A DNA stretch of 64,000 nt, taken from JAEUMW01 sp963734295 (lineage in GTDB: Bacteria > Pseudomonadota > Gammaproteobacteria > Burkholderiales > JAEUMW01). The notes beneath the pieces are model-generated. The model saw only the letters and a list, made by a program, of their open reading frames with translations, had not been told where the DNA came from and did not search any database. Of the stretch, positions 1 through 12,061 are shown piece by piece. Both the position numbers and the translations under genes were made by a program. Each line of letters starts with the position of its first letter. Position 1 is the stretch's first letter. The stretch spans positions 372,001 to 436,000 of the forward strand of contig CAVTGS010000012.1 of NCBI GenBank assembly GCA_963734295.1, written 5' to 3'.

Positions 1-647
1 CGGGTCGCCCAGGCGGATGCGGAACAGCCGATACATGAAGTCCCTGACCCGCTTCCAATCGTCGGGCGCATCTCGCGCGACCATCAGGCAAAGGTTACGC
101 AACACCTCCGCGGTCCGCCCCTGGCCCAGCAGCACGTCGATTCGGCCCGACTTCAAGATCGGCTCCTCGCTCTCCAGGCCGGACATCGGGTAGAGCAGCT
201 CGGTCTTAATGGCGGCGGCCTGTGCGATGAGGGCCATGTCCTGCTTGGCGTCGTCGGCCGGATCGCAGTAGATCAAGTCGTCGCCGAAATTGCGAAACGA
301 CATGGTTAACGGTTTGACGTCGCCGTGGACCCAAACTCCCGCCGTGAGGGTCATCGGGACATCCTTGTTGCCGGTACGCACCTTGGCCTGATGCCACAAG
401 AGCCGCGTCCTCGGGATGGGTACTGCCGTCATCGCAAGGCGGTTGATGGCCGCCGCAGTACGGTCTCTGGCGCTGGACTTGGCACGCGCTTCGTGCCAGC
501 TTTTCACTGCGAGCGACCATAGCGCGATGCCCTGGATCGCACTCGTCTTGCCACAGTTGTTAGGGCCGATCAGCACCGCGGGATGCCCCAGCGAGATGCG
601 CTGCTTCTCACCGAAACGCTTGAAGTTCTCGATCTCGATGTACTCGA

Positions 648-654
<7 letters not shown>
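1..654 (-). CDS. AAA-family ATPase, partial (runs off left edge)
   Basis: The reading frame starts at 654 and stays open to base 1, giving the first 218 residues; the C-terminus lies outside the window. The N-terminus has the typical start of an OLD/RecF-like ATPase (IEIENFKRFG, residues 6-15) followed by a Walker A motif GPNNCGKT at residues 30-37. Such ATPases bind DNA or drive a nuclease, often in defence loci. The start overlaps the end of hsdS by a few bases, so it is in the same transcript as the restriction-modification genes. Its sensor and Walker B parts are not visible, so a nuclease or TOPRIM partner domain cannot be judged. Family assignment is firm, function only inferred from context. 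Confidence 0.75.
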
Positions 655-3602
<2,948 letters not shown>

Positions 3603-3619
3603 TGCACGTCCTTTTGTGA

Positions 3620-4813
3620 TCACGCGGGCGCCTGCGCAGCCCCGCCCCCGGGCCCCGCATCGTTGAACAGCGCGATATAGGGCGCAAAGCGAAAGCGCCG
3701 GTTGCGCGCATAGCCCGTCATTTCGCTCAGCACGCCGAGCCTCACGAGCCGGGACACCAGGCTGTTTGCCGCTGCGTAGGTGGTGCCGGTCATCTTCTGC
3801 ACGTCATTTACCGCGACGATCGGTCGGTCGAACAGCGATTCGAGCACCTTGTGGCCGCTACCCGCCGCGCGGCCGAGTTGCGCCGTGATCGCGGCGCGGT
3901 GCTGCTCGCGCAGGTGCAGGATGCGCCGCACCGTCTCCGCGGCCTCGCCGGCCACCCCGATCACACCACGCAGGAAGAAGCTTAGCCAGTCCTCCCAGGC
4001 GCCGCTGTCGCGTACCGCCTGCAAGTGCTCGTAGTACGTCTGCCGGTGCTGCTTGAAGAAATGCGACAGGTACAGCACCGGCTTGTGCAGCACGCCGCGC
4101 TCGGTGAGCAAGAAGGTGATCAGCAGCCGGCCAACGCGCCCGTTGCCGTCGAGGAACGGGTGAATCGTCTCGAACTGCACATGCGCGAGCGCGATTTTCA
4201 CGAGCGGCGGCAGGTCGTCGGACGCGTGCAGGAACTTCTCCAGGTTCCCCAGCACGTCGGGCACCGCGTGGTGCGGCGGCGGCACAAAGGTCGCGCTATT
4301 CAGCGTGCAGCCTGCCGGGCCGATCCAGTTCTGGCTCGTGCGCAGTTCACCGGGCTGAAGCCGGCCGCCGCGCACGCCGCGCATCAGCTCGGCGTGGATC
4401 TCGCGGATCAGCCGCACCGACACCGGCAGTTCGGGCAGCCGTGCCAACCCGTGGTTCATTGCCCGCACGTAGTTGATCACCTCGCCCACGTCGCGCGGCA
4501 ACCTCTGTTCGAAGAGCTGCGCCTCGGCCGCCAGCAGGTCTTGCAGCGAGCTTTGCGTGCCCTCGATCTGGCTGGAGAGCACCGCTTCCTTACGCACATA
4601 CATGAAGACGAAGAGGTCGGGGTTCGGCAGGGTGAGCACCGACCCGTCGAGCCGACCCAGCGCGCGGTCAGCGGCCGACAGCAGGCCCTGCAGCTCGCCG
4701 CCCAGTGCCAGCGCGGGCTGTGGCGGCAGCGGTGCCGGCATGAACGCCCGGTAGCCCGTGGGCTGGGTGATGTAGCGTCCCGCTCTGATCGAGGCTTCGC
4801 CGCCAGTTGCCAT
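3620..4813 (-). CDS. Fic-domain protein (probable AMP transferase) with class II inhibitory motif
   Basis: Fic proteins transfer AMP or a similar group from a nucleotide to a hydroxyl side chain of a target protein. The 397-residue product has the core motif HPFLDGNGRVGRLL at residues 218-231 (catalytic His218) and an N-terminal auto-inhibitory motif SSQIEG at residues 80-85, with Glu84 as the usual blocking glutamate, so it is a class II Fic protein that keeps itself off. The C-terminal 80 residues look like a winged helix (VNDVQKMTGTTYAAANSLVSRLVRLGVL), common in this family. It is the first gene of the hsdM-hsdS operon and overlaps the next start, so it is co-expressed with the methylase. 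Target unknown. Confidence 0.9.
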   Translation of the reverse strand: MATGGEASIRAGRYITQPTGYRAFMPAPLPPQPALALGGELQGLLSAADRALGRLDGSVLTLPNPDLFVFMYVRKEAVLSSQIEGTQSSLQDLLAAEAQLFEQRLPRDVGEVINYVRAMNHGLARLPELPVSVRLIREIHAELMRGVRGGRLQPGELRTSQNWIGPAGCTLNSATFVPPPHHAVPDVLGNLEKFLHASDDLPPLVKIALAHVQFETIHPFLDGNGRVGRLLITFLLTERGVLHKPVLYLSHFFKQHRQTYYEHLQAVRDSGAWEDWLSFFLRGVIGVAGEAAETVRRILHLREQHRAAITAQLGRAAGSGHKVLESLFDRPIVAVNDVQKMTGTTYAAANSLVSRLVRLGVLSEMTGYARNRRFRFAPYIALFNDAGPGGGAAQAPA

Positions 4814-5034
4814 CCAGATCGCTGCCTTTCATACGGGATCAGAATCGCTCCATATGATAGTCAGCGTTTAACAAGAACGGAAGGCAGCCGCCTTGTTTTA
4901 CTTTGCGGAGTCCCCTGGGGCCGCTTCGAGATCACGTTCCGGGGCGGGTCTGCGGCGGTGTTCTCGTAGTCGAGGCTCCCGGCGCAGGGCGGATCAGCCA
5001 GCACCAGCGTGTATCCGTCCTTGCAGGAAGGGCG
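4814..5034. other. Intergenic stretch with a short coding remnant on the minus strand
   Basis: No complete gene. On the minus strand an open frame of about 50 codons runs from the dehydrogenase stop to near 4868 and contains TLVLADPPC and later SLDYENTAADPP; the ADPP tetrad resembles the catalytic motif of amino-methyltransferases, which would fit a methylase remnant beside a restriction-modification locus, but the match is short and may be chance. The part next to fic (4814-4868) is more AT-rich and probably carries the fic promoter; no convincing -35/-10 pair could be chosen. Confidence 0.3.
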
Positions 5035-6090
5035 CTAGATCGCCTCCGCGAGCGCCCGGCCCAGCTCCTGGGTGCTGGCCTTGCCGCCCAGGTCGGGCGT
5101 GTGAGGGCCGTTCGCGAGGACGGTTTCGATCGCTCCCATCACCGCTGCGGCGGCCTCGGGATGCCCGAGGTGTTCCAGCATCATCGCGCCCGACCAGACC
5201 TGTCCGATGGGATTCGCGATATTGCGGCCGAAGATGTCTGGCGCGGAGCCGTGCACTGGCTCGAAGAGCGAGGGATACTCGCGCTCCGGATTGAGATTGG
5301 CCGACGGTGCGATCGCGATGGTGCCGGTGGTTCCGGGGCCGAGGTCCGAGAGGATGTCGCCGAAAAGATTGGATCCCACCACCACGTCGAACCAGTCGGG
5401 GTGCTGGACGAAGTGGGCGGAGAGGATGTCGATGTGGTACTGGTCGGTGCGCACGTCGGGGAAGTCTTGCGCCATCGCTGCGAAGCGCTCGTCCCAGAAC
5501 GGCATGGTGATGGCGATGCCGTTCGATTTGGTCGCGGAGGTGAGGTGCTTCTTCGGGCGCGAGCGGGCAAGCTCGAAGGCGTAGCGCAGGATGCGGTCGA
5601 CGCCTTTTCGGGTGAAGGTGCTCTGCTGCACGACGACCTCGTCCTCGGTGCCTTCGTACATGCGACCGCCGACCGAGGAGTACTCGCCCTCGTTGTTCTC
5701 GCGCACCACCACGTAGTCGATGTCGCCGGGCGCGCGGTTCGCGAGCGGCGAGCGCAGGCCGGGGAAGAGGCGCACCGGACGCAGGCTCACGTACTGGCGG
5801 AAGCCGCGGCGCATCGGGATCAGCAGGCCCCACAGCGACACATGATCGGGCACGCCCGGGAAGCCGACGGCGCCGAAGTAGATCGCCTCGAAGGGGCGAA
5901 GCTGATCGAGCCCGTCCTCGGGCATCAGGCGGCCGGTCTTCGTGTAGTACTCGCAGCCCCAGGGGAACTCCACCCAGTCGCAACGGAAGCCGAATTTCCG
6001 GCCTGCGGCCTCCATCGCCCGGATGCCCTCGGGCATCACTTCGTTGCCGATTCCGTCTCCGGGAATCACCGCGATCCTGTGCGTCGTCAT
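5035..6090 (-). CDS. Tartrate/D-malate-type NAD-dependent dehydrogenase (isopropylmalate dehydrogenase family)
   Basis: The 351-residue product belongs to the beta-decarboxylating dehydrogenases, which oxidise and decarboxylate a 2-hydroxy acid with NAD and a divalent metal. Visible marks are IAVIPGDGIGNEV at the N-terminus, VVRENNEGEYSSVGG in the substrate loop, DVVVGSNLFGDILSDLG for metal and cofactor binding, and FEPVHGSAPDI. The substrate loop and the GIRAMEAAGRKFGF start resemble tartrate dehydrogenase/D-malate dehydrogenase (TtuC/DmlA) more than LeuB, which normally has a longer leucine-specific helix. ATG 6090 begins MTTHRIAV; the longer open frame upstream lacks similarity. It stands alone, divergent from dusA. 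The exact substrate is inferred. Confidence 0.82.
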   Translation of the reverse strand: MTTHRIAVIPGDGIGNEVMPEGIRAMEAAGRKFGFRCDWVEFPWGCEYYTKTGRLMPEDGLDQLRPFEAIYFGAVGFPGVPDHVSLWGLLIPMRRGFRQYVSLRPVRLFPGLRSPLANRAPGDIDYVVVRENNEGEYSSVGGRMYEGTEDEVVVQQSTFTRKGVDRILRYAFELARSRPKKHLTSATKSNGIAITMPFWDERFAAMAQDFPDVRTDQYHIDILSAHFVQHPDWFDVVVGSNLFGDILSDLGPGTTGTIAIAPSANLNPEREYPSLFEPVHGSAPDIFGRNIANPIGQVWSGAMMLEHLGHPEAAAAVMGAIETVLANGPHTPDLGGKASTQELGRALAEAI

Positions 6091-6177
6091 GGTCGTGTCC
6101 TCCGCGCCGCGCAGCTGCGATGGTAACCGATCGCGTCGTCGAAGAACGCCTGCGTGCGTCGATGCGATAATGCGGCC

Positions 6178-7179
6178 ATGTCGGCCACGCTCCGTTCCGC
6201 CCACCGCCTGTGCACCGCTCCGATGATGGACTGGTCGGACCGGCATTGCCGGTACTTCTTCCGCCAGCTCGCTCCCCACGCGCGCCTCTACACGGAGATG
6301 GTCACCACGGGCGCGCTCCTGCACGGCAATGCGGAACGCCACCTGCGGTTCGATGGCGCGGAGTCACCCGTGGCACTGCAGCTCGGGGGCAGCGAGCCGG
6401 CCGACCTCGCGCGCTGTGCCGAGCTCGGCGAGCGCTGGGGCTACGACGAGATCAACTTGAACTGCGGCTGCCCGTCGGAGCGGGTACTGAAAGGAGCGTT
6501 CGGCGCCTGCCTGATGCACGAGCCGGAACTGGTGGCGGATTGCGTGCGGGCGATGCGGGAGGTGGTGTCGCTGCCGGTGACGGTCAAGCACCGGCTCGGC
6601 GTCGACGACAGCGAGTCTTTCGACTTCGTGCGGCGGTTCGTCGAGACGGTCGCACGCGCGGGCTGCACGACCTTCATCGTGCATGCGCGCAATGCGATCC
6701 TGAAGGGTCTGTCGCCGAAGGACAATCGCGCCGTGCCGCCGCTCAAGTACGACTACGTGTATCGACTGAAGGCGTCGTTCCCGGAGCTTTCGATCGTGCT
6801 GAACGGCGGCGTGGCGACACGGGCGGATATCGAGGCACACTTGCTCCGGGTGGACGGCGTCATGCTGGGGCGCGCGGCTTACCACGACGCCTATTTGCTC
6901 GCGGCGACGGATGCACGCCTCTACCGGGGCGTGGCGCCGACCCGCGCGGAGGTGGTGCGGGCGATGGCGGACTACGCTCGGCGCGAAACGCAGGAAGGCA
7001 CGCCGCTTCGCGCGATCGTCCGGCACCTGCTCGGTCTGTATCAGGGCGAGCCGCGGGCCCGCGCCTGGCGCCGCTGCCTTTCGGATGCCTCGCGACTCGC
7101 CGAGAACCGGCCCGAGCTCCTGCTCGAAGCGCTCGCGCTGGTCGAGGGTGACGGGCGTGCCTGGTCAGAAGCCGCCTGA
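6178..7179 (+). CDS. dusA: tRNA-dihydrouridine(20/20a) synthase DusA
   Basis: DusA reduces uridine 20 and 20a in the D-loop of tRNA with FMN and NADPH. The sequence has the FMN barrel start APMMDWSDRHCRYFFR, the catalytic cysteine in NLNCGCPSERV, the substrate loop TVKHRLGVDD, HARNAILKGLSPK and the phosphate-binding NGGV and GVMLGRAAY segments, about 333 residues as expected. ATG 6178 (MSATLRS) is chosen since similarity begins at once. A -10-like GATAAT at 6167-6172 sits only six bases before the start, so the message may be leaderless; no -35 was seen. Divergent from the dehydrogenase gene. Confidence 0.95.
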   Translation: MSATLRSAHRLCTAPMMDWSDRHCRYFFRQLAPHARLYTEMVTTGALLHGNAERHLRFDGAESPVALQLGGSEPADLARCAELGERWGYDEINLNCGCPSERVLKGAFGACLMHEPELVADCVRAMREVVSLPVTVKHRLGVDDSESFDFVRRFVETVARAGCTTFIVHARNAILKGLSPKDNRAVPPLKYDYVYRLKASFPELSIVLNGGVATRADIEAHLLRVDGVMLGRAAYHDAYLLAATDARLYRGVAPTRAEVVRAMADYARRETQEGTPLRAIVRHLLGLYQGEPRARAWRRCLSDASRLAENRPELLLEALALVEGDGRAWSEAA

Positions 7180-7186
7180 CCGACCA

Positions 7187-7699
7187 TCAGGTGCGGCGGC
7201 GCAGCCGCTTGGCGTTGCTCGTCGCCTTCGCGTGCACGGGGCTCACGGCACCGTGGGCGATGCGCGGCAGCGTAGACAGGGCCCGATTGCCGGCCGCCAC
7301 CATCCCGTTCACGACCTTGGCAGGATTCGCGACGGCACGCGCCGAGCGGGCTGCCAACAGCGGATTGCATGCGCGCATGAGCAGCCACCATTGCTGCGAA
7401 GCGTTGCTCCCGATCTGCTGCTGGAATGCGACCGCCTCGCGGGCCGCATTGATCCAGGCTTGTGAAAAGGCGATCAACTTCTCCGTGCCCATGTTCGTGA
7501 ATTCGCGCCGATCCGCCGCGCCGGGAAACGGTCCGGCGGCGACCATACGCGCGGTGCGCTGCGCGACGACCTGCGGTGCCGCGAGCATGGTTTCCCAGGT
7601 CTTCATGCCGACCTGCCACCACACCATGGTCGGGTAGGCGCGGACCAGCGCTCGGCTGTAACGCTGCAGATCGTCGCTGTTCCAGGGCAGAAATTGCAT
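7187..7699 (-). CDS. Phasin-like protein (possible polyhydroxyalkanoate granule protein)
   Basis: A 170-residue, mostly helical protein starting MQFLPWNSDDLQ, with no signal peptide or membrane segment. It is rich in alanine, glutamine and tryptophan (FQQQIGSNASQQWW) and ends in a basic tail (KRLRRR), which together resemble phasins that coat polyhydroxyalkanoate granules. The basic tail could also bind DNA or RNA. It is a single gene, convergent with dusA with only a few bases between stops. The assignment rests on general composition; I see no decisive motif, so a DUF-type helical protein is an equal alternative. Confidence 0.45.
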   Translation of the reverse strand: MQFLPWNSDDLQRYSRALVRAYPTMVWWQVGMKTWETMLAAPQVVAQRTARMVAAGPFPGAADRREFTNMGTEKLIAFSQAWINAAREAVAFQQQIGSNASQQWWLLMRACNPLLAARSARAVANPAKVVNGMVAAGNRALSTLPRIAHGAVSPVHAKATSNAKRLRRRT

Positions 7700-7857
7700 G
7701 GGCGGTCTCCGAAGGGGGCACTCTGGACGGAGCCGACATTCTACGCGCGCCGTGACAGAATGACAGAAGTCTCTGCGGCGTTGCAGCAAGCCTCTACACC
7801 GAGGCCGGAACAGCTGGGCGCTCGAGCCCAATTCCGCCCGCCACCGGCGGCGGCATA

Positions 7858-7863
7858 TATAAT
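7858..7863 (+). promoter_or_regulatory. -10 box before tsaB
   Basis: A perfect TATAAT lies 27 bases before the tsaB start. No good -35 is visible at 16-18 bases distance, so this is a plausible but incomplete promoter. Confidence 0.35.
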
Positions 7864-7890
7864 CCGGGTCGATTCCCCGCTCGGTGCGCC

Positions 7891-8562
7891 GTGAAGATTC
7901 TCGCCCTCGATACCTCCACGGAGTATTGCTCGGTCGCCCTGCTGCACGAAAGCGACGTCCTCTCGGACGAGGTGCGAGCCGGCCAGAAACACTCCGAGCT
8001 CTTGCTCCCCATGGTCGACCGGCTGCTCGCCGAGGCTGGCGTGCGCCTCGAGGATCTCGACGGCATCGCCTTCGGCGCCGGACCCGGGTCCTTCACTGGA
8101 CTGCGCATCGCCTGCGCGGTGGCGCAAGGGCTCGCCTTCGGCACCGGTAAGCGCGTGGTGCCCGTGTCGACCCTGCTCGCAATGGCGGAGCGGAGCGGGG
8201 CGGCGCGCGTCGTCGCGGCGCTGGATGCGCGCATGAACGAGGTCTACCTGGGCGCCTATGTGCGCGAGGCGGACGCCTGGCGCACGGTGATCGAACCCTG
8301 CCTGCAGGCGCCGACCGCGGTGCCGGAGCTGCCGGGCGCGGGGTGGACCGCGGTCGGCAACGGTTTCGCGGTGTGCGACGGTGCGCTCGCCGATAGCTGT
8401 GGTGCCCGGCTGGCGCGGGTCGAGGTCCTCGTCCATCCGCAGGCGGCGGAGATGGCCCGCCTCGCGGCACCGCTCTTCGCGCGCGGTCTGGGTGTCGCGC
8501 CGGAAGAGGCGGTCCCCCTGTACGTGCGGGACAAGGTGGCGCTCAAGGTGGCCGAACGGTGA
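7891..8562 (+). CDS. tsaB: tRNA threonylcarbamoyladenosine biosynthesis protein TsaB
   Basis: TsaB is the ASKHA-fold partner of TsaD in making t6A37 of tRNA. The 223-residue product shows ILALDTSTEYCSVAL, AGQKHSELLLPMVDRLL and GAGPGSFTGLRIACAVAQGLA, the hallmarks of TsaB; the metal-binding histidines of TsaD are absent as expected. The start codon is GTG 7891. It overlaps rimI by four bases, and udg follows directly, giving a tsaB-rimI-udg operon of the type common in betaproteobacteria. Confidence 0.95.
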   Translation: MKILALDTSTEYCSVALLHESDVLSDEVRAGQKHSELLLPMVDRLLAEAGVRLEDLDGIAFGAGPGSFTGLRIACAVAQGLAFGTGKRVVPVSTLLAMAERSGAARVVAALDARMNEVYLGAYVREADAWRTVIEPCLQAPTAVPELPGAGWTAVGNGFAVCDGALADSCGARLARVEVLVHPQAAEMARLAAPLFARGLGVAPEEAVPLYVRDKVALKVAER

Positions 8563-9020
8563 GCGCGCAGCTCAAGCCCGAGCCGCGGGTTTACGCCATG
8601 CGGCCCGCGGATCTCGATCGGGTGGTCGCGATCGAGGAGACCCTCTACTCGCATCCGTGGACGCGCGGGAATTTTGCGGATTCCCTGAGCGCGGGCTATC
8701 GCTGCCGGATACTCGAGCGCGACGGTGTGGTCATCGGCTACGGCATCCTGATGCCCGCGATCGACGAGGCGCATCTGCTGAACCTGAGCATCGCGGCGGA
8801 AGCGCAGCGGCGCGGCTACGGCAGAATGCTCCTCGCGCACTTCATGGGTCTCGCGCGCGACGCTGGCGCCCGCTCCATCTACCTCGAGGTGCGGCCGTCC
8901 AATGTCATCGCGCGCGATCTCTACCGGCACGACGGCTTTCGCGAGGTCGGCATCCGGCGCGGTTATTATCCGGCCCGCACGGGTCGCGAGGACGCGATCG
9001 TCATGGAGCGCAAACTGTGA
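8559..9020 (+). CDS. rimI: Ribosomal protein S18 N-acetyltransferase RimI
   Basis: A 153-residue GNAT acetyltransferase. RimI acetylates the N-terminal alanine of ribosomal protein S18. The acetyl-CoA loop is RRGYGRMLL (Q/RxxGxG/A type), preceded by HLLNLSIAAEAQ and followed by SIYLEVRPSNVIARDLY and the typical GFREVGIRRGYYP end with DAIVMERKL. It starts with GTG 8559 inside the tsaB stop and its TGA overlaps the GTG of udg, so the three genes are translationally linked. Confidence 0.93.
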   Translation: MSAQLKPEPRVYAMRPADLDRVVAIEETLYSHPWTRGNFADSLSAGYRCRILERDGVVIGYGILMPAIDEAHLLNLSIAAEAQRRGYGRMLLAHFMGLARDAGARSIYLEVRPSNVIARDLYRHDGFREVGIRRGYYPARTGREDAIVMERKL

Positions 9021-9771
9021 AGACGCGGCGCGAGTCGATCCTGGAGGAAATGGGGCTCACACCGATCTGGCGTCTGCGCCGGCGCGAAGAACCGGCCCCT
9101 GCGCCGGATGTCCCGCGCGTCGCTGCGACGGCAGTCGCCGGGTCGCCACCCGCCGCAGCAGTCGCGCCCGCCCCGCCCGGTGTGGATCGGCGTACGCGGA
9201 TTCTCGGCCTGGACTGGCCTGCGCTCAAAGCCGAAGTCGCGGGCTGCACCGCGTGTCCGCTGCACGCGCAGCGCACCCAGACCGTGTTCGGCGTCGGCGA
9301 CGAGCGGGCGGAATGGCTCTTCGTGGGCGAGGGCCCCGGGGCCGAGGAAGACGCACGCGGTGAGCCGTTCGTGGGGCAGGCCGGCAAGCTGCTCGACAAC
9401 ATGCTGGCGGCGATCGGATTGCGGCGCGGCGAGAACGTCTACATCGCCAACGTGGTGAAGTGCCGCCCGCCCGGCAACCGCAATCCGGAACCCGCCGAGG
9501 CGGCAGCCTGCGAGCCCTTCCTCACGCGCCAGATCGCGCTCATCCGGCCCAAGCTCCTGATCGCGCTCGGGCGCGTGGCGGCGTGAACCTGCTCGCACGC
9601 GACGCCACCATCGCGAGCCTGCGCGGCCGGCTGCACGACTATCGCGGCACCCCGCTGGTGGTCACCTATCATCCTGCCTATCTCCTGCGCAACCTGCCCG
9701 ACAAGGCGAAGGCCTGGGAAGACCTGTGCTTCGCGCGCTCGGCGATGGCTCGACTGCGCGCGGACGGGTGA
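9017..9771 (+). pseudogene. Type 4/5 uracil-DNA glycosylase (4Fe-4S), one frameshift
   Basis: This enzyme removes uracil from DNA in base-excision repair. Starting at GTG 9017 the frame carries a proline-rich linker, CTACPLH (first cluster cysteines), FVGEGPGAEEDARGEPFVGQAGKLL with the catalytic region, NVVKCRPPGNRNP and AACEPFL (other cluster cysteines), up to IALGRVAA at about 9583, where a stop appears. The other frame continues exactly where the family would, with NLLARDATIASLRGR, VTYHPAYLLRN and KAWEDL to 9771. One base change of length at about 9578-9585 restores a full protein. As this repair gene is rarely lost, an assembly indel is likely. Confidence 0.88.
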
Positions 9772-9939
9772 CGCATGTCCGCCTCGGTTTCGATTTCGAT
9801 CGTCACTCAAGGCCCATGCCCGCGACGGCTTGGGCAAGACCATCGATTTCGTGTACTGGAAGTTTCCGGCTACGGCGCGGCGCGTGATAACGCGCGACAA
9901 TGCCGTTACAATGCGCTCCCCTGCCCACGGAGGTTAGTC

Positions 9940-10584
9940 ATGATTAGAAGGCTTTGGCTCCTTGCCATCCTTGCATTCGTAACCCTGCTGCCCGGTTGCG
10001 GCTACAACCAGATCCAGACCGCCGACGAACAGGTCAAGGCGGCGTGGGGGGAGGTCCTCAACCAGTATCAGCGGCGCGCCGACCTGATTCCGAATCTCGT
10101 CAATACGGTGAAGGGTTTCGCCCAGCAGGAGCAGGAGGTCCTGACCAAGGTGGTCGAGGCCCGCGCCCGGGCGACCAGCATCCAGGCCACACCGGAGCTC
10201 GTGAACAATCCGGAGGCATTCGCGAAGTTCCAGGCCGCCCAAGGCGAGCTGACCGGAGCGCTATCGCGCCTGATGGTGGTGGTGGAAAACTATCCGCAGC
10301 TCAAGTCGGATCAGAACTTCCGCGATCTGCAGGCACAGCTGGAAGGCACCGAGAACCGCATCGCGGTCGCGCGTAACCGCTACATCAAGGCGGTGCAGGA
10401 GTTCAACAACGCGGTGCGTCAGTTCCCGACCAACCTCACGGCCATGATGTTCGGTTACAAGGTCAAGCCGACCTTCGCCGTGGAGAACGAAGCGGCGATC
10501 GCGGCGCCGCCCAAGGTGGATTTCGGCAAGACCCCGCCGGCTCCGCCCGCCCCGCCTGCGGTTCCTGCGCCGGCGAGCAAGTAA
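9940..10584 (+). CDS. LemA family lipoprotein-like protein
   Basis: A 214-residue membrane-anchored protein with an N-terminal hydrophobic segment and lipobox LPGCG, so probably a lipoprotein facing the periplasm. The LemA fold is shown by EVLNQYQRRADLIPNLVNTVKGFAQQE and by the long helices ending EFNNAVRQFPTNL. The tail is a proline/alanine-rich linker (PAPPAPPA). A strong GGAGG lies before ATG 9940 and a TACAAT -10 candidate at 9907-9912. It is followed within eight bases by two TPM-domain genes, a common LemA-TPM arrangement thought to act in envelope stress or membrane protein quality control; molecular function is not established. Confidence 0.9.
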   Translation: MIRRLWLLAILAFVTLLPGCGYNQIQTADEQVKAAWGEVLNQYQRRADLIPNLVNTVKGFAQQEQEVLTKVVEARARATSIQATPELVNNPEAFAKFQAAQGELTGALSRLMVVVENYPQLKSDQNFRDLQAQLEGTENRIAVARNRYIKAVQEFNNAVRQFPTNLTAMMFGYKVKPTFAVENEAAIAAPPKVDFGKTPPAPPAPPAVPAPASK

Positions 10585-10591
10585 GGCGCGG

Positions 10592-11474
10592 ATGTCGCGC
10601 TTTCTCGCCGGCCTGCTGCTGGCGGTCGCGCTTTTGGGCGCCGCGTGCGCGCGTGCCGACATCGCGGTACCGCCGCTCACGACGCGCGTCACCGATTTGA
10701 CCGGGACGCTGTCCGGGCCGCAGCGACAGGCGCTCGAGGACAAGCTCGCCGCATTCGAGGCGGCGAAGGGCAGCCAGATCGCGGTGCTGATCGTGCCGAC
10801 CACCGAGCCCGAGACCATCGAACAGTACGCGCTGCGCGTGGCGGAGCAGTGGCGGCTCGGGCGCAAAGGCGTCGACGACGGGGCGCTTCTGCTGGTTGCG
10901 AAGAACGACCGGCGCCTGCGCATCGAGGTCGGCTACGGGCTCGAAGGCGTGCTCCCCGATGCCGGCGCGAAGCGCATCGTCTCCGATACCATCACGCCGT
11001 ACTTCCGGCAGGGGGATTTCTACGGGGGTATCGCGGCGGGCGTCGACCGGATGATCCGCGTGGTCGACGGCGAGCCGCTGCCGCCGCCCACCCCGCGGGG
11101 CGCGAGCGGCAGCCACCAGGTCGATCTCGGTGCGGTGATCGGCATCGTCATCGTCGGGCTCGTTCTGACGACCATCCTGTCGGCGATGCTGGGGCGCTTC
11201 TTCGGGGGCGCGCTCGGGGCAGGCGGCACCGGGGTGATGGCATTCCTTTCCTCGACCTCGGTGCTGCTCGCGATATTCGCGGCGCTCGCCGTGCTCCTGC
11301 TGGGCGGGCTGCTCGCGAGCGGCTCCGGCTACCGGGCAACGCGCGGTCGCCATCCCGGGGGGTGGGGCGGTGGTTTTCCGGGCGGCTTCGGCGGCGGCGG
11401 ACGCGGTGGGCGGCGGCTGGGGGGGTGGCGGCGGGGGCGGATTCGGGGGCGGTGGCGCCTCGGGGAACTGGTGA
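10592..11474 (+). pseudogene. TPM-domain (YgcG-like) membrane protein, one frameshift in the glycine-rich tail
   Basis: The product has a signal peptide (MSRFLAGLLLAVALLGAACARA), a TPM domain (TGTLSGPQRQALEDKLAAFEAAKGSQ split across residues 35-60, GYGLEGVLPDAGAKRI) and two hydrophobic segments, then a glycine-rich end as in YgcG proteins. Around 11395-11405, within GGC/GGG-rich repeats, the frame has to change for the gene to end in GGGASGNW and the TGA at 11472-11474; without the change it runs on through the next gene in a senseless frame. Low-complexity DNA makes an indel or sequencing error likely here. It lies between lemA and a second TPM gene. Confidence 0.82.
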
Positions 11475-11475
11475 G

Positions 11476-11979
11476 ATGGACCTCGGCCGTTTCTTTCGTC
11501 ACGTCGCGAGCGGACCCTGGAGCATCCAGCGGGCCTTTCCCGCCGCCACGATGGCCGCGATCGAACGCGAGATCCGCGCCGCGGAAGCGACCCACCGGGG
11601 CGAGATCGTCTTCGCCGTGCAGGGTTCGCTCGACTTCTGGCGTCTCGTGCACGGCACGAGCGCGCGCGAGCGGGCGCTCGAGGTCTTCTCGGAGCTCCGG
11701 GTCTGGGACACCGAGCACAGCAACGGCGTGCTCGTCTACCTGCTGCTCGCCGATCGCGACGTGGAGATCGTCGCGGATCGGGGCATCCATGGCCCGTGCG
11801 GCCCCGAAGCGTGGGAGGAGATCTGCCGCCGGATGGAGGCGGAGTTTCGTGCCGGCCGCTTCGAAGCGGGCGTCGTCCACGGCGTGCGCGCCGTCGGCGA
11901 GCATCTCGCCCGTCATTTCCCCGGCGACGATAGCAACCCCAACGAGCTCACTGACGAGCCGGTGATCATCCGCGGCTGA
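11476..11979 (+). CDS. TPM-domain protein, cytoplasmic type
   Basis: A 167-residue protein beginning MDLGRFFRHV one base after the stop of the preceding gene. It carries a second TPM domain (EREIRAAEATHRGEIVFAV, NGVLVYLLLADRDVEIVADRGI, RFEAGVVHGVRAVGEHLARHFP) but no signal peptide. Such a short TPM protein after the YgcG-like gene is usual in lemA operons, so the three products probably act together at the membrane. Its ending sequence NELTDEPVIIRG is typical of the family. Biochemical role unknown. Confidence 0.85.
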   Translation: MDLGRFFRHVASGPWSIQRAFPAATMAAIEREIRAAEATHRGEIVFAVQGSLDFWRLVHGTSARERALEVFSELRVWDTEHSNGVLVYLLLADRDVEIVADRGIHGPCGPEAWEEICRRMEAEFRAGRFEAGVVHGVRAVGEHLARHFPGDDSNPNELTDEPVIIRG

Positions 11980-12058
11980 CCGCCATGGGCCTTTCGTCCC
12001 CGGCACTTCCCCGGGCGAGGCGCCTTGGCTACCATTACGGCTTCGTTCACCGCGCGCG

Positions 12059-12061
12059 CAT
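12059..12061. repeat. 3-bp target site duplication (left) of the IS3 element
   Basis: CAT directly outside the left terminal inverted repeat, matched by CAT at 13452-13454. Three-base duplications are usual for the IS3 family, but such a short match can also arise by chance. Confidence 0.5.

Noticed and set aside
9772..9939. Possible small gene between udg and lemA
   Set aside because: An open frame joins lemA from 9775, but its sequence is unlike any protein and the LemA signal peptide starts at 9940 behind a strong GGAGG.
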